Assembly (NCBI RefSeq): GCF_016862775.1
Contig: NZ_BONP01000023.1
Span: forward strand, 1 to 61,586
Origin: Cellulomonas phragmiteti
Lineage (GTDB): Bacteria; Actinomycetota; Actinomycetes; Actinomycetales; Cellulomonadaceae
Direction of reading: 5' to 3'
DNA length: 61,586 bases
The notes below the pieces were generated by a model. It saw nothing but the letters and a program-made list of their open reading frames with translations. It was not told where the DNA came from and made no database searches. The position numbers and the translations under genes are program-made. Below are positions 1 to 10,540 of this stretch, piece by piece. The first letter of the stretch is position 1. Each line of letters starts with the position of its first letter.

Positions 1-150
1 ACCTTCACCTCCGTCAAGGACCTCAACGCCAAGATCCGCGCCTTCATCGACGGCTGGAACGACCGCTCCCACCCGTTCGTCTGGACCAAGACCGCAGACG
101 AAGTCCTCACGAAGGCCAACCCGAAGAAGACTTCAGAGACGCGCCACTAG
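1..150 (+). mobile_element. IS630-type transposase, 3' end only
   Basis: The frame is open from base 1 and stops at 148-150, giving the last 49 residues of a transposase. The segment has the SVKDL, I-x2-FIDGWN and PFVWTKTADEV pattern typical of the C-terminus of IS630-family DDE transposases. The 5' end lies outside the window, so it cannot be told whether the element is whole. No convincing terminal inverted repeat is visible in the 50 bases after the stop. It borders a region of RHS fragments and lower-GC genes, consistent with an accessory or rearranged site. Confidence 0.8.
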
Positions 151-201
151 CGCCACGGGCTCAACACTCCGCGATCTTCTCTGACGAGCAGCTGACGCCT
201 C

Positions 202-456
202 CTATGCGCCGGATGAGGCGGTGTTCGATTGCACGCACTCGCGGTACCGTCGCAGCCAGTTCTCGAAATCTTGTCGACGATACACCGGGCCGTCGAATTC
301 CTCGGGCTGAATCTCGGCCAGAGAAATCGCCTCCACAAGTTCGTAAAGACAACCGTCGAGCGCACCTACATCCTCGTCGAGTTCTATCAGCCTAATCGCC
401 CATTCAGCCGCATCGTCGGGATGAATCGATCGGAGATCATCTGCTCGAGCACCCAC
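202..456 (-). CDS. Hypothetical acidic protein, possible orphan immunity gene
   Basis: Unrecognised protein of about 84 residues, rich in Asp and Glu, with the core HPDDAAEWAIRLIELDED and a C-terminal FENWLRRYRECV. A GTG at 454-456 is taken as start; the same frame stays open to a GTG at 576, which lies inside the adjacent RHS fragment. Small acidic proteins placed just after RHS tips are often immunity proteins, and this gene directly follows an RHS remnant on the same strand, so it may be an orphan immunity gene whose toxin was lost. That role is inferred from position only. Confidence 0.45.
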   Translation of the reverse strand: MGARADDLRSIHPDDAAEWAIRLIELDEDVGALDGCLYELVEAISLAEIQPEEFDGPVYRRQDFENWLRRYRECVQSNTASSGA

Positions 457-535
457 GGCGCTTCGCTTGCCGTGACACCTCGACGTCGCCTTGAACGCCG
501 CCCGCACCCCGATCCCAGCGGGCCCCTGCGCCCCG

Positions 536-784
536 TCACCGATCACCCAGCTTTGTCGAGATCGACGCCGCACCACTCAACGGCTGCGGGGCACCGAACT
601 CGTCGTACGCGAACGTCGCCTGCGTCGCAAACCGCTGCAACGGATCCAACGACCACGACGCCCGCTCCACCCCCGGCACCTCCTGCGAGGCCACCAGATC
701 GTTCACGAAGTACCCCGTGGTCGCGGCCCCCGACCCGTCGGTCGACGGCATCGCCGTCGTCCACCCAGTTCGCGGCCGCCGCAC
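536..784 (-). pseudogene. Orphan RHS-repeat fragment with internal deletion
   Basis: This minus-strand frame contains GYFVNDLVASQEVPG, then SLDPLQRFATQATFA joined directly to YDEFGAPQPLSGAAS. Both blocks recur in the larger RHS gene at 1508-2581, where about 90 residues separate them. At DNA level 564-609 is identical to 2205-2250 and bases from 610 match 2521 onward, so 270 nt (90 codons) are missing here. It has no toxin tip: after LSGAAS the sequence diverges and stops. It is best read as a displaced, decayed piece of an RHS core. Confidence 0.7.
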
Positions 785-806
785 CGATCGGCGTTCTGAT
801 CATGCA

Positions 807-1511
807 CTACGTGGTGACACCGCTCGTGACGAAGATCCTCCAGGCTGGCGTATCCACTAACTGCGTCACCTCGCTCTCGACAACGGTGCGGCGTGCCGCG
901 CGGACGATCCGCTGTTCAGCCCTTCCCGGATCGCGCAGTTCAGTCATGCCTTCCCAGGAAATGGAGGACGCTCGGTCGATCACGACGGATCCGCCCCCTA
1001 CACCAGACAACTCCAGGACCACACGTGATAAAGAGAAATCCAGGTGCACGGCGTCGAGAAGCGATCCCATCGTGACACCCCTGGATGCCTCCGGGACCGA
1101 GATCGCCTCATCACAGAGGTGACGGCGCCTCAACGTCACGGTCGCGGGATCGACTATCAGATTAACGCCGTCAAGGGCGATATTGACACTCCCGCCCTCG
1201 TGCTCGCGATCGCCGCCCGCGATGTCAAGGAAATCGAAACCCGCCGGTCCGGACAGCGGCAAAGTTTCCTCAGAATCGGAGAAATGCTCGTTGGGGAACA
1301 TGAATTCTCGAATTCCCTCCAGCACCATGACGCGGTCCGCGCTTGAGTCGATGTCGCTCCTGAAAAAGACGCTGAGCGAACGCGCTGAGAGACAGACGGA
1401 CAATCTATCAATCCAGTACGCGTAGCGAAGATCTATGACCTCGCCATCGGACACTATATAAGGTGCGACCTTCTTCGATGCCTGAGCGTCGATGCCGACG
1501 AACTCGATCAC
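807..1511 (-). CDS. Probable immunity protein for the adjacent RHS toxin
   Basis: A 234-residue protein starting at GTG 1509-1511 and overlapping the RHS stop by GTGA, so the two are translationally coupled. No known domain is recognised; it looks cytosolic, with no signal peptide or membrane segment, and is acidic in its N-terminal half. Its base composition is visibly lower in GC than purB and the heme genes, as is usual for swapped toxin-immunity modules. Position directly after the toxin tip is the reason for the immunity call. The alternative is an unrelated cargo gene. Confidence 0.6.
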   Translation of the reverse strand: MIEFVGIDAQASKKVAPYIVSDGEVIDLRYAYWIDRLSVCLSARSLSVFFRSDIDSSADRVMVLEGIREFMFPNEHFSDSEETLPLSGPAGFDFLDIAGGDREHEGGSVNIALDGVNLIVDPATVTLRRRHLCDEAISVPEASRGVTMGSLLDAVHLDFSLSRVVLELSGVGGGSVVIDRASSISWEGMTELRDPGRAEQRIVRAARRTVVESEVTQLVDTPAWRIFVTSGVTT

Positions 1512-2581
1512 CGCGCACTCCTTAGGTAGCGATGTGTCCTAATCAGGGAGACCCAAGAGGCGTTGCGTGTTCGCCGCTCCCTTGTAAAGCCCGGAATTGG
1601 TCTCGGATCCTTGGGATGAACCCTTGAGCGCACCAGGTGTGGAGTCTTGATCGACTGCTGTCTCGTTTTGTCGAAGTGCGCCTTTCCATGCAGGTCGATG
1701 TCAAACCGCTTCGTCTGGCTCACTGGAACCCGAACACGGGCCTTCCCTCCGTTGTACACCCGCGACAGGCGGGTCGCATAACGCGCCTTCAGCGCTTGGT
1801 TAACGGCACGAACCGCGAACCCGGCGCCCACGAGAGTCGCGGCCGCGGTGACCCCCATCAGTAGGGCCTTGCCCTTGTTCCCGTTCGCCGCATACGCCAC
1901 CGCCGAGACACCCGCCGCCGCGGCCCCGACGGGCCCGGGGATGAACGAGGCGACCTCCCCGACCGCCGCCACGACCCCCAGCACCTTGCCCCAGGCGATC
2001 GTCCCGGACAGGTCCGTGCAGTTCACCGGATCGGCATTGCAGTAGTCGTACTGGTTCGCACTACCCCCAGGCACCGGGTCGACCTGCAAGAACCGCCCGA
2101 CACCCGGGTGGTACAGCCGCACCCCCATCAGCACCACACCAGCCGGGGTGTCCACCGAGCGCTGCGCCGCACCCAACCACCCGTACCGCGGCGGCGCGTT
2201 CGCCGACGCCGCACCACTCAACGGCTGCGGGGCACCGAACTCGTCGTACGACACGAACCTCAGCTCCTGCCACGACGCCCGCTGCGCACCCTCACCGATC
2301 GGCACCGTCCCAACCACGTCCCCGTGCAGATCCACCAGCTGCAGCACCCGATCCCCGGTCGCCGAGGTCTTCACCGCGACCTGACCATCAGCACCCTCCA
2401 CCCACCGCGTGACCTCCTCCGGCTGGGTCGCGTCCTCCACGATCCACCCCGGCTCATCACCATCACCGTCGTAGTGGATGACCTGCTCGGCCGAGCTCGC
2501 CCACACCCCGTCCACCCACGCGAACGTCGCCTGCGTCGCAAACCGCTGCAACGGGTCCAACGTCCACGACGCCCCAGCGAG
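1508..2581 (-). pseudogene. 5'-truncated RHS-repeat protein with C-terminal toxin tip
   Basis: About 357 in-frame residues. The N-terminal part is RHS core (WTLDPLQRFATQATF, then a degenerate YD-repeat region), followed by the family hallmark GVRLYHPGVGRFLQVDPVPG and NQYDYCNADPVN. After this come a hydrophobic Ala/Gly-rich segment and a basic tip containing DIDLHGKAHFDKTRQQ and KTPHLVRS, which resembles polymorphic toxin tips of the Ntox24 type (tentative). Full RHS proteins run to over 1000 residues; here recognisable homology ends near 2580, just before the divergent purB promoter, so the N-terminus and any secretion module are missing. The tip could be exchanged into a full-length RHS gene elsewhere, or it may be silent. 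Confidence 0.7.
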
Positions 2582-2656
2582 CCGGGGCGGTCCTCGCTTC
2601 CCAGCGGCCCCGGACGCCCCGCACACCACCCCCGCACCCTCTGGGACACTGCTTCC

Positions 2657-4105
2657 ATGCCGCTCGACGACGCCCCCGCCACCCGCGTCCCCCTCGCCGA
2701 CGTCACCCCCGCCATCGCCCTCGGCCCGCTCGACGGTCGCTACCGCCCGGCCGTCGCCCCGCTGGTCGACCACCTCTCGGAGGCGGCGCTGAACCGGGCG
2801 CGCGTCGAGGTCGAGGTCGAGTGGGTCATCCACCTGACGTCCCACGCGGTGGTCCCGGGCGCGCCGGAGCTGGCACCCGACGAGCAGCAGTACCTGCGGG
2901 ACGTCGTCGCGACGTTCGGTGCGGACGAGGTCGCGGAGCTCGCGGAGATCGAGCGCACGACCGTCCACGACGTGAAGGCCGTCGAGTACTTCCTCAAGCG
3001 CCGCCTCGCCGCCGCCCCGGACGCGCTGCGCGCGGACACCGTGCTGCCGCGGGTCAACGAGCTGGTCCACTTCGCGCTCACGAGCGAGGACGTCAACAAC
3101 CTCTCGTACGCGCTGATGGTCCGCGGCGCGGTGTCGCAGGTGTGGTTCCCGGCGGCGGTCGAGCTGGCCGACGAGGTCGCGGCCCTGGCGGCCGAGCACG
3201 CGGCCGTCCCCATGCTCGCGCTGACGCACGGGCAGCCCGCGACGCCGACGACGCTCGGCAAGGAGCTCGCGGTGCTGGCCCACCGGCTGCGCCGGCAGCT
3301 GCGCCGCATCGCGTCGGACGAGTACCTCGGCAAGCTCAACGGCGCGACGGGCACGTACGGCGCGCACCTGGCCGCAGTGCCGGACGCGGACTGGCAGGTG
3401 GTCTCGCGCACCTTCGTCGAGCACCTGGGCCTGACGTGGAACCCGCTGACCACGCAGATCGAGTCGCACGACTGGCAGGCCGAGCTCTACGCGGACGTCG
3501 CCCGCTACAACCGGGTGCTGCACAACCTGGCCACCGACGTGTGGACCTACATCAGCCGGGGCGTGTTCACGCAGATCCCCGTGGCGGGGGCGACGGGGTC
3601 GTCGACGATGCCGCACAAGGTCAACCCCATCCGGTTCGAGAACGCCGAGGCGAACCTCGAGATCTCGTGCGCGCTGCTCGACACGCTCGCGTCCACGCTG
3701 GTCACCAGCCGCCTGCAGCGCGACCTCACGGACTCCACGACGCAGCGCAACATCGGCCCGGCGTTCGGCCACTCGCTGCTCGCGATCGACAACGTGCGCC
3801 GCGGCCTGCGCGCGCTGTCCGTGGACACCGCGATGCTGGCGCGCGAGCTCGACGCCAACTGGGAGGTCCTGGGCGAGGCCGTGCAGTCGGCGATGCGCGC
3901 CGCGTCCGTCGCGGGCGTGGCCGGCATGGACAACCCGTACGAGCGTCTCAAGGAGCTCACGCGCGGCCAGCGGCTGACGGCGGACGACATGCGCGCCTTC
4001 GTCGACTCGCTCGGGCTGCCGCAGGACGTCACCGAGCGCCTGCGAAACCTCTCGCCGGGCTCGTACACCGGCCTGGCGGCCTCGCTCGTCGCCCACCTGG
4101 AGTAG
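2657..4105 (+). CDS. purB: Adenylosuccinate lyase
   Basis: A 482-residue protein matching the longer, E. coli-type PurB. It cleaves SAICAR to AICAR and adenylosuccinate to AMP, releasing fumarate, in cytosolic purine synthesis. Visible hallmarks are LGPLDGRY near the N-terminus, ALTHGQPATPTT, and the fumarase/aspartase-superfamily signature GSSTMPHKVNPIRFE that carries the mobile catalytic loop. Start is ATG 2657; a -10-like GACACT ends 6 nt before it and no Shine-Dalgarno is present, so it is probably leaderless. It is divergent from the RHS fragment and looks complete, marking the edge of conserved chromosome. Confidence 0.97.
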   Translation: MPLDDAPATRVPLADVTPAIALGPLDGRYRPAVAPLVDHLSEAALNRARVEVEVEWVIHLTSHAVVPGAPELAPDEQQYLRDVVATFGADEVAELAEIERTTVHDVKAVEYFLKRRLAAAPDALRADTVLPRVNELVHFALTSEDVNNLSYALMVRGAVSQVWFPAAVELADEVAALAAEHAAVPMLALTHGQPATPTTLGKELAVLAHRLRRQLRRIASDEYLGKLNGATGTYGAHLAAVPDADWQVVSRTFVEHLGLTWNPLTTQIESHDWQAELYADVARYNRVLHNLATDVWTYISRGVFTQIPVAGATGSSTMPHKVNPIRFENAEANLEISCALLDTLASTLVTSRLQRDLTDSTTQRNIGPAFGHSLLAIDNVRRGLRALSVDTAMLARELDANWEVLGEAVQSAMRAASVAGVAGMDNPYERLKELTRGQRLTADDMRAFVDSLGLPQDVTERLRNLSPGSYTGLAASLVAHLE

Positions 4106-4218
4106 CCTGTCGTCCGGTTCGTCCGGATCAGGTGGGAACGTCCCCCGGTTGCGTCACCCGTTCAGCCTAACTGCTCGCTCCGGAGTGGGAGCGGTTCCTG
4201 TCGATACGTTTCGATACC

Positions 4219-4247
4219 TGGACATGTGCCCTGGATCGGGACAGAAT
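4219..4247 (+). promoter_or_regulatory. Probable sigma-70-type promoter
   Basis: TGGACA (4219-4224) and CAGAAT (4242-4247) are separated by 17 bp, a good fit to a housekeeping promoter. A start site near 4254 would give a leader of about 50 nt before the GTG at 4303. The upstream sequence carries a short direct repeat, TCGATAC and again TCGATAC. Not tested. Confidence 0.5.
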
Positions 4248-4302
4248 CGTCGGCGTCGTCGGAATCCTCCCCGTCCGTCCGATCCGGCAAGGAAGCCCTC
4301 AC

Positions 4303-5166
4303 GTGACACTGATGCAGAAGGCGATCACCCCGTCGCTGGCGCGCGCTCACCTCACGCAGGGTCACGACCGCATCGCCGGTTACGTGGTCCGCGCCGAGGA
4401 CGTCGCGTTCGCGACCACGCCGGCCCAGCTCTTCGAGGTGCACGGCCTGGGCTACCCCGGCTCGCCGTTCAGCCCCTACGACCGGTCCATCGACATCCTG
4501 CGCTTCGAGTCCTCCCCGCAGCTGCAGTACCGCGACGTCCCGGGGTACATCGTGCCGCTGTGGTGGCTGCGCCACTCGCGCATCCCCCCGGGCGCGGAGC
4601 TGATCCGCGTGCACGACGACGGCACGTCGACCCTCCTCGCGCGCTACGGCGACGTGGGGACCGGCTGGACCGTCACGCAGCTCGGCGCACCGCGCCCGGC
4701 GCTGGCCTCGCTGTCGCGCTGCGTCGGCCCCGTCGCCAAGTGGCACGGTGCCTACCTCGAGGCCGACGTGGTCGACGGCGGGCACACGGTCGTGCTGGCG
4801 TTGGCCAACCCGCCGCTCGCCGAGACCGGGTTCCACCAGTCGCCGTCGGGCCGCTGGTACCGGCGCGTGGCCCGCGAGGACGTCAGCGAGCTGTTCGAGC
4901 TCGACCTGACGGCCCGCTGGAACGGTCTGTCGGTGCGCGTGGTCGACCAGTGGCAGGACGCGCAGCGGTACGTCGTGGCGCGCATCTCCCACCTGGGCGA
5001 CGACATCGAGCGCGCCGAGCGCCTGCACCTCGACCGGGTCGAGGCCGGGGTCTACGAGGCCATCGTGTACGCCGCCGAGCTGACCGACATCGAGACCAAC
5101 CAGGTCGTCCCCCACACGTGGGCACCAGGTCCTGCGGCGCAGCAGCGTCACTGGGCACACTCGTAA
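4303..5166 (+). CDS. Conserved-looking hypothetical protein
   Basis: A 287-residue soluble protein without signal peptide or membrane segments, and no recognised domain. Notable stretches are GYPGSPFSPYDRSIDILRFE, VPLWWLRHSRIPPGAEL and SGRWYRRVAREDVSELF, which look well ordered and rich in aromatic residues. Start is GTG 4303 because AAGGAAG lies at suitable spacing upstream; an in-frame ATG at 4312 is possible. It sits alone between purB and a strong terminator, with its own promoter. No function is assigned. Confidence 0.85.
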   Translation: MTLMQKAITPSLARAHLTQGHDRIAGYVVRAEDVAFATTPAQLFEVHGLGYPGSPFSPYDRSIDILRFESSPQLQYRDVPGYIVPLWWLRHSRIPPGAELIRVHDDGTSTLLARYGDVGTGWTVTQLGAPRPALASLSRCVGPVAKWHGAYLEADVVDGGHTVVLALANPPLAETGFHQSPSGRWYRRVAREDVSELFELDLTARWNGLSVRVVDQWQDAQRYVVARISHLGDDIERAERLHLDRVEAGVYEAIVYAAELTDIETNQVVPHTWAPGPAAQQRHWAHS

Positions 5167-5270
5167 GATCTGATCGGTGAATTTTCACCCACGGGGCGCC
5201 GCGTTCGCGTAGCATCCCTAGACATACCGGCACGAACCCGAGCGGCACTCCACGGAGAGCCCCGGTCCCG

Positions 5271-5288
5271 GTCGGCCTCGCGGCCGAC
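5271..5288 (+). other. Short hairpin in the gap before the terminator
   Basis: GTCGGCC (5271-5277) pairs with GGCCGAC (5282-5288) over a TCGC loop. With the terminator ten bases downstream it makes a two-hairpin block in a gene-free gap of about 250 bases, so it could be part of a 3' UTR or a small RNA. No clear promoter was found just upstream. Confidence 0.35.
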
Positions 5289-5297
5289 CCACAGACC

Positions 5298-5343
5298 GCA
5301 CCGGGCCTGGTCCTCCCCCCCGACCAGGCCCGGTGCGCTTTTT
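5298..5343 (+). terminator. Strong intrinsic terminator with a C7 loop
   Basis: A perfect 15-bp stem (5298-5312 with 5322-5336) closes a 9-nt loop holding seven consecutive C, and is followed by five T at 5339-5343. It is the only classical U-tailed terminator I found in the window. It ends the unit at 4303-5166. Confidence 0.85.
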
Positions 5344-5413
5344 CGTGCCCGCCGCACGCACCGGGCACACCCGCCCGGTCGCCCACCCGCCCGTCCTGAC
5401 CCAGGCTGGGGGA

Positions 5414-7471
<2,058 letters not shown>

Positions 7472-7530
7472 CACCAGCCCGCGTGCGTGACCGATCGACC
7501 GCTCACCACCCACGGGGCGGGGACGGCCGG

Positions 7531-7571
7531 GCCGGATCGACCTCTCACCACGGGTGAGAGGTCGATCCGGC
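7531..7571. repeat. 19-bp perfect inverted repeat, member of the GTGAGAG family
   Basis: GCCGGATCGACCTCTCACC (7531-7549) and its exact complement (7553-7571) flank the 3-nt loop ACG. The arm is a variant of the dispersed repeat core seen at 13.4, 21.06, 49.1 and 61.5 kb. It sits between convergent genes (stops at 7471 and 7579) and can act as a bidirectional U-less terminator. A partial second copy, GATCGACCGCTCACC, lies about 40 bases upstream. Confidence 0.85.
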
Positions 7572-7578
7572 TCTTGCG

Positions 7579-8046
7579 TCAGGTGGTGGGGTGACCGCCG
7601 TGGACGGTCCCGCGCCACGCGCCCGTCTCGGTGCGGCGCTCCTCGATGAACTCCTTGAAGCGGTGCAGGTCCTTCTTGACCTGACGGTCGTCGGCGCCGA
7701 CAGCGGCACCGACCTTCTCGACGAGCGACTCGGGGGTCCACTCGATGTGCGTGGTGACGCGCGTGGACCCGGGGCCGAGCGGCTCGAAGGTCACGCGACC
7801 GGCGTGGGTCGTGCCGTCCACGCTCGCCCAGGCGACGACGACGTCGGGCTGCTGCTCGAGCACCGCGGCGTCGAACTCCCGCTCGACCCCCGCGATCGAC
7901 GTGGTCCAGCGGGTCAGGGTGTCGCTGATCTGCTTGACCTCCTCCACGCCGCTCATGAAGTGCGGGAAGTCCTCGAACTGGGTCCACTGGTCGTACGCGG
8001 TGCGGACCGGGACGTCGACGTCGACGGTCTCGTCGATCGTGGCCAT
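7579..8046 (-). CDS. SRPBCC (START-like) family protein
   Basis: A 155-residue single-domain protein of the polyketide cyclase/COG5637-like SRPBCC fold, which forms a hydrophobic ligand pocket. Visible features are the opening ETVDVDVPVRTAYDQWTQFE, then FPHFMSGVEEVKQ, and a long C-terminal helix DDRQVKKDLHRFKEFIEER. No ligand can be named. Start ATG 8046 has GGAGAC upstream on the minus strand. It lies between the repeat hairpin and hemA on the same strand, with about 100 bases between it and hemA. Confidence 0.9.
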   Translation of the reverse strand: MATIDETVDVDVPVRTAYDQWTQFEDFPHFMSGVEEVKQISDTLTRWTTSIAGVEREFDAAVLEQQPDVVVAWASVDGTTHAGRVTFEPLGPGSTRVTTHIEWTPESLVEKVGAAVGADDRQVKKDLHRFKEFIEERRTETGAWRGTVHGGHPTT

Positions 8047-8150
8047 GGTCGTCTCCTGACGTTGCGTTCCGGGAATCAGTGCCCGGCCGACGCTACGTCG
8101 GGCCCGGCAGGTCCGCCTCCGGAAGCCGCGGCCCGTTGCGACGGCGCTGG

Positions 8151-9446
8151 TCAGACCGTCGTCGGCCGCACGTCGGGGACCTCGACGGCCGCCAGCTCGG
8201 TCAGCGCCCGTGCGTAGCCCGCCGCGTCCCCGACCCGGGCCGCGGCCCGCGCCGCGACCGTCGGCCCGTGCAGGGCCGCGCGCGTGCGACGCCGCAGCGA
8301 GCGCGCCAGGGCCCCGTCGACGTCGGCCGCGGGCAGGTCGGCCAGCGCCGCCTCGAGGCCCCCCAGCACCCGGGTCCGCTCCGCCACGACCGCCGGGTCC
8401 CAGTCCCGGACCCGCCGGTCCGCCTCGAAGTCCTCGGCCGCCTGCAGCACGACGTCGCGCGCGTGCCCCAGCGCGGCGTGCTCGGCCGGGGCGTGCTCCG
8501 CCACCGACTGCAGGGACACCAGCGCGACGCCGGGCAGCGAGCGCACGTCCGGGTCGACGTCGTGCCGCAGCGCCAGGTCCACCACGGTGAGCGGCCGGTC
8601 GGTGCCGCGCCGCACCGCCGCGAGCGCCTCCACGCCCAGCACGGCGCCGGCGGCTCCGGAGCACGCGACCACGAGGTCGGCCGCCATCACCTCCGCCAGC
8701 AGGTCGGCGCCCGCCGGCAGCGCCGTGACGCCCCGCGCCGACGCGAACGGCCCCGCCCGCCCGCTCGGGGAGAAGACCCGCACGTCCCCCACGCCGCGGG
8801 CCTTGAGGGCCGCGAGGCTCGCACCGGCGTACGAGCCGGTGCCGACCAGGACGCAGCGGACGGCCGCCCAGTCGGCGTCGCCGTCGGCCTGCGGGAGGGT
8901 GCGTGCGGCGAGGTCGAGCGCGACACCGACCACGGAGCGGCCCGTCGAGCCCAGGCCCGTCGACTTCTCGACGGCGCGGGACGCCCGCGACGCCGCCTGG
9001 AAGAGCGCCTCGAGCGTGGACGTCGTCGTGCCGTCGCGGCGTGCCGTGGTCAGGGCCCGCCGGACCTGGCCCGCGATCTCCCGCTCCCCCACGACCATCG
9101 ACTCCAGCCCCGACGCGACCGCGAAGAGGTGCTCGCTGGCGTCGGCACCGACCAGCGGCCGCAGGTGCTGGGCCACGTCGTCGGCGCTGTAGCCCGAGCG
9201 CGACGCGACGGCCTGCGCGACGGCGCGACGGGCGCGGGGGGTGTGCGCGGTGTCGTCCACGTCCAGGTACAGCTCGAACCGGTTGCACGTCGCGAGCACG
9301 ACGGCACCGGTCACGGCGTTGGTCGCGGCGACGAGCTCCCTGCCGACGGCGTGGACGTCCGACTGCAGACGCTCCAGCACGGTCAGGTCGAGGGAGTGGT
9401 GGCTCGCGACGAGAGACAGGAGCACCACGGGACCCGATTGAATCAT
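8151..9446 (-). CDS. hemA: Glutamyl-tRNA reductase
   Basis: A 431-residue enzyme that reduces glutamyl-tRNA(Glu) with NADPH to glutamate-1-semialdehyde, the first committed step of the C5 heme pathway. The catalytic Cys is Cys54 in ATCNRFELYLDV; GLESMVVGEREIAGQV and the NADPH-binding LVGTGSYAGASLAAL follow. Start ATG 9446 (MIQSG) is chosen over an upstream frame extension because the family begins LLSLVASHHS. The gene is divergent from hemE with only about 30 bp between them. Its partner hemL lies at the far end of the heme cluster. Confidence 0.96.
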   Translation of the reverse strand: MIQSGPVVLLSLVASHHSLDLTVLERLQSDVHAVGRELVAATNAVTGAVVLATCNRFELYLDVDDTAHTPRARRAVAQAVASRSGYSADDVAQHLRPLVGADASEHLFAVASGLESMVVGEREIAGQVRRALTTARRDGTTTSTLEALFQAASRASRAVEKSTGLGSTGRSVVGVALDLAARTLPQADGDADWAAVRCVLVGTGSYAGASLAALKARGVGDVRVFSPSGRAGPFASARGVTALPAGADLLAEVMAADLVVACSGAAGAVLGVEALAAVRRGTDRPLTVVDLALRHDVDPDVRSLPGVALVSLQSVAEHAPAEHAALGHARDVVLQAAEDFEADRRVRDWDPAVVAERTRVLGGLEAALADLPAADVDGALARSLRRRTRAALHGPTVAARAAARVGDAAGYARALTELAAVEVPDVRPTTV

Positions 9447-9475
9447 CCCGGGAAATGTCCGGCACAATCGATCGT
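9438..9475. promoter_or_regulatory. Overlapping divergent hemA/hemE promoters
   Basis: Toward hemE, TTGAAT (9438-9443) and CACAAT (9463-9468) are 19 bp apart, with GTG at 9476 just 7 nt later. Toward hemA, a minus-strand GACATT lies 7 nt before the ATG at 9446. Neither gene has a Shine-Dalgarno, so both transcripts are probably leaderless. The overlap means one bound factor could switch both. Inferred from sequence only. Confidence 0.5.
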
Positions 9476-10540
9476 GTGAGTCTTCCCCCACACCATCCTC
9501 TCCGCGACGGCCGCACGACCGATTCCGCGCTGGTGACGGCGTATTCCGGGTCCCGACCCGAGCGCCTGCCGGTGTGGTTCATGCGGCAGGCCGGACGCTC
9601 CCTGCCCGAGTACCGCGAGCTGCGCGCCGGCACGGCGATGCTCGACTCGTGCCTGGACCCGGACATGGCCTCCGAGATCACGCTGCAGCCCGTGCGCCGG
9701 CACGGCGTGGACGCGGCGGTCTTCTTCTCGGACATCGTCGTGCCGCTCAAGCTGGCGGGTGTCGACGTGGAGATCGTCCCGGGCACGGGCCCGGTCATCG
9801 CCTCACCGGTGCGCACGCTCGACGACGTCGCGCGGCTGCGGGACCTGGGCCCGCTGGACGCCGAGCGCCTGGCGCCGGTCGCCGCGGGCGTCGAGCGGAC
9901 CGTTGCGCAGCTCGGCGGGACGCCGCTCGTCGGGTTCGCCGGCGCGCCGTTCACGCTCGCCGCGTACCTCGTCGAGGGCGGGCCGTCACGCGACCACCTC
10001 GCCGCGCGGCGCCTCATGCACGCCGACCCGGCCGCGTGGACCGCGCTCATGGACTGGACCGCGGACGTCACCGGGGCGTTCCTCGCCGCGCAGGTCACCG
10101 CCGGGGCCAGCGCCGCCCAGCTCTTCGACTCGTGGGCCGGGGCGCTGTCCTTGGCCGACTACGCGGCGCACTGCGCGCCCGCGTCGGCCCGGGTGCTGGC
10201 GCAGGCCCGCGCCCTGGGCGTGCGGACCGTGCACTTCGGTGTCGCGACGGGCGAGCTGCTGGTCGCCATGCGCGACGCGGGCGCCGACGTCATGGGCGTC
10301 GACTACCGCGTCCCGCTCGACGAGGCGTCGGCCCGGCTCGGTGGCTCGACCCCGCTGCAGGGCAACGTCGACCCGGCGCTGCTCGCCGCACCGTGGGACG
10401 TCCTCGAGGCGCACGTGCGCGACGTCGCGCGGCGCGGCGCGGCGGCACCCGGGCACGTCGTGAACCTCGGCCACGGCGTGCCGCCCGAGACGGACCCGAC
10501 CGTCCTGACCCGGCTCGTGCAGCTCGTCCACTCGCTGTGA
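9476..10540 (+). CDS. hemE: Uroporphyrinogen decarboxylase
   Basis: A 354-residue enzyme converting uroporphyrinogen III to coproporphyrinogen III. Signatures are PVWFMRQAGRSLPEYR (substrate-binding Arg), FFSDIVVPLKLAGV, VGFAGAPFTLAAYLVEGG and GNVDPALL. Start GTG 9476 fits a leaderless transcript; ATG 9455 would add seven residues and would lie only 9 bases from the divergent hemA start. Its stop overlaps the start of the next gene by GTGA, forming a hemE-hemY pair. Confidence 0.96.
   Translation: MSLPPHHPLRDGRTTDSALVTAYSGSRPERLPVWFMRQAGRSLPEYRELRAGTAMLDSCLDPDMASEITLQPVRRHGVDAAVFFSDIVVPLKLAGVDVEIVPGTGPVIASPVRTLDDVARLRDLGPLDAERLAPVAAGVERTVAQLGGTPLVGFAGAPFTLAAYLVEGGPSRDHLAARRLMHADPAAWTALMDWTADVTGAFLAAQVTAGASAAQLFDSWAGALSLADYAAHCAPASARVLAQARALGVRTVHFGVATGELLVAMRDAGADVMGVDYRVPLDEASARLGGSTPLQGNVDPALLAAPWDVLEAHVRDVARRGAAAPGHVVNLGHGVPPETDPTVLTRLVQLVHSL

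Noticed and set aside
229..1122. Plus-strand 297-residue frame
   Set aside because: Arg/Pro/Thr-rich composition typical of an antisense frame; the minus strand has the RHS fragment and immunity candidate here.
2108..2656. Long plus-strand reading frame running into purB from the RHS region
   Set aside because: It is the complement of the RHS fragment; purB begins at ATG 2657, where family similarity and the -10 box agree.
5271..5343. 6C RNA
   Set aside because: Only one of the two hairpin loops is C-rich; the published motif needs both.
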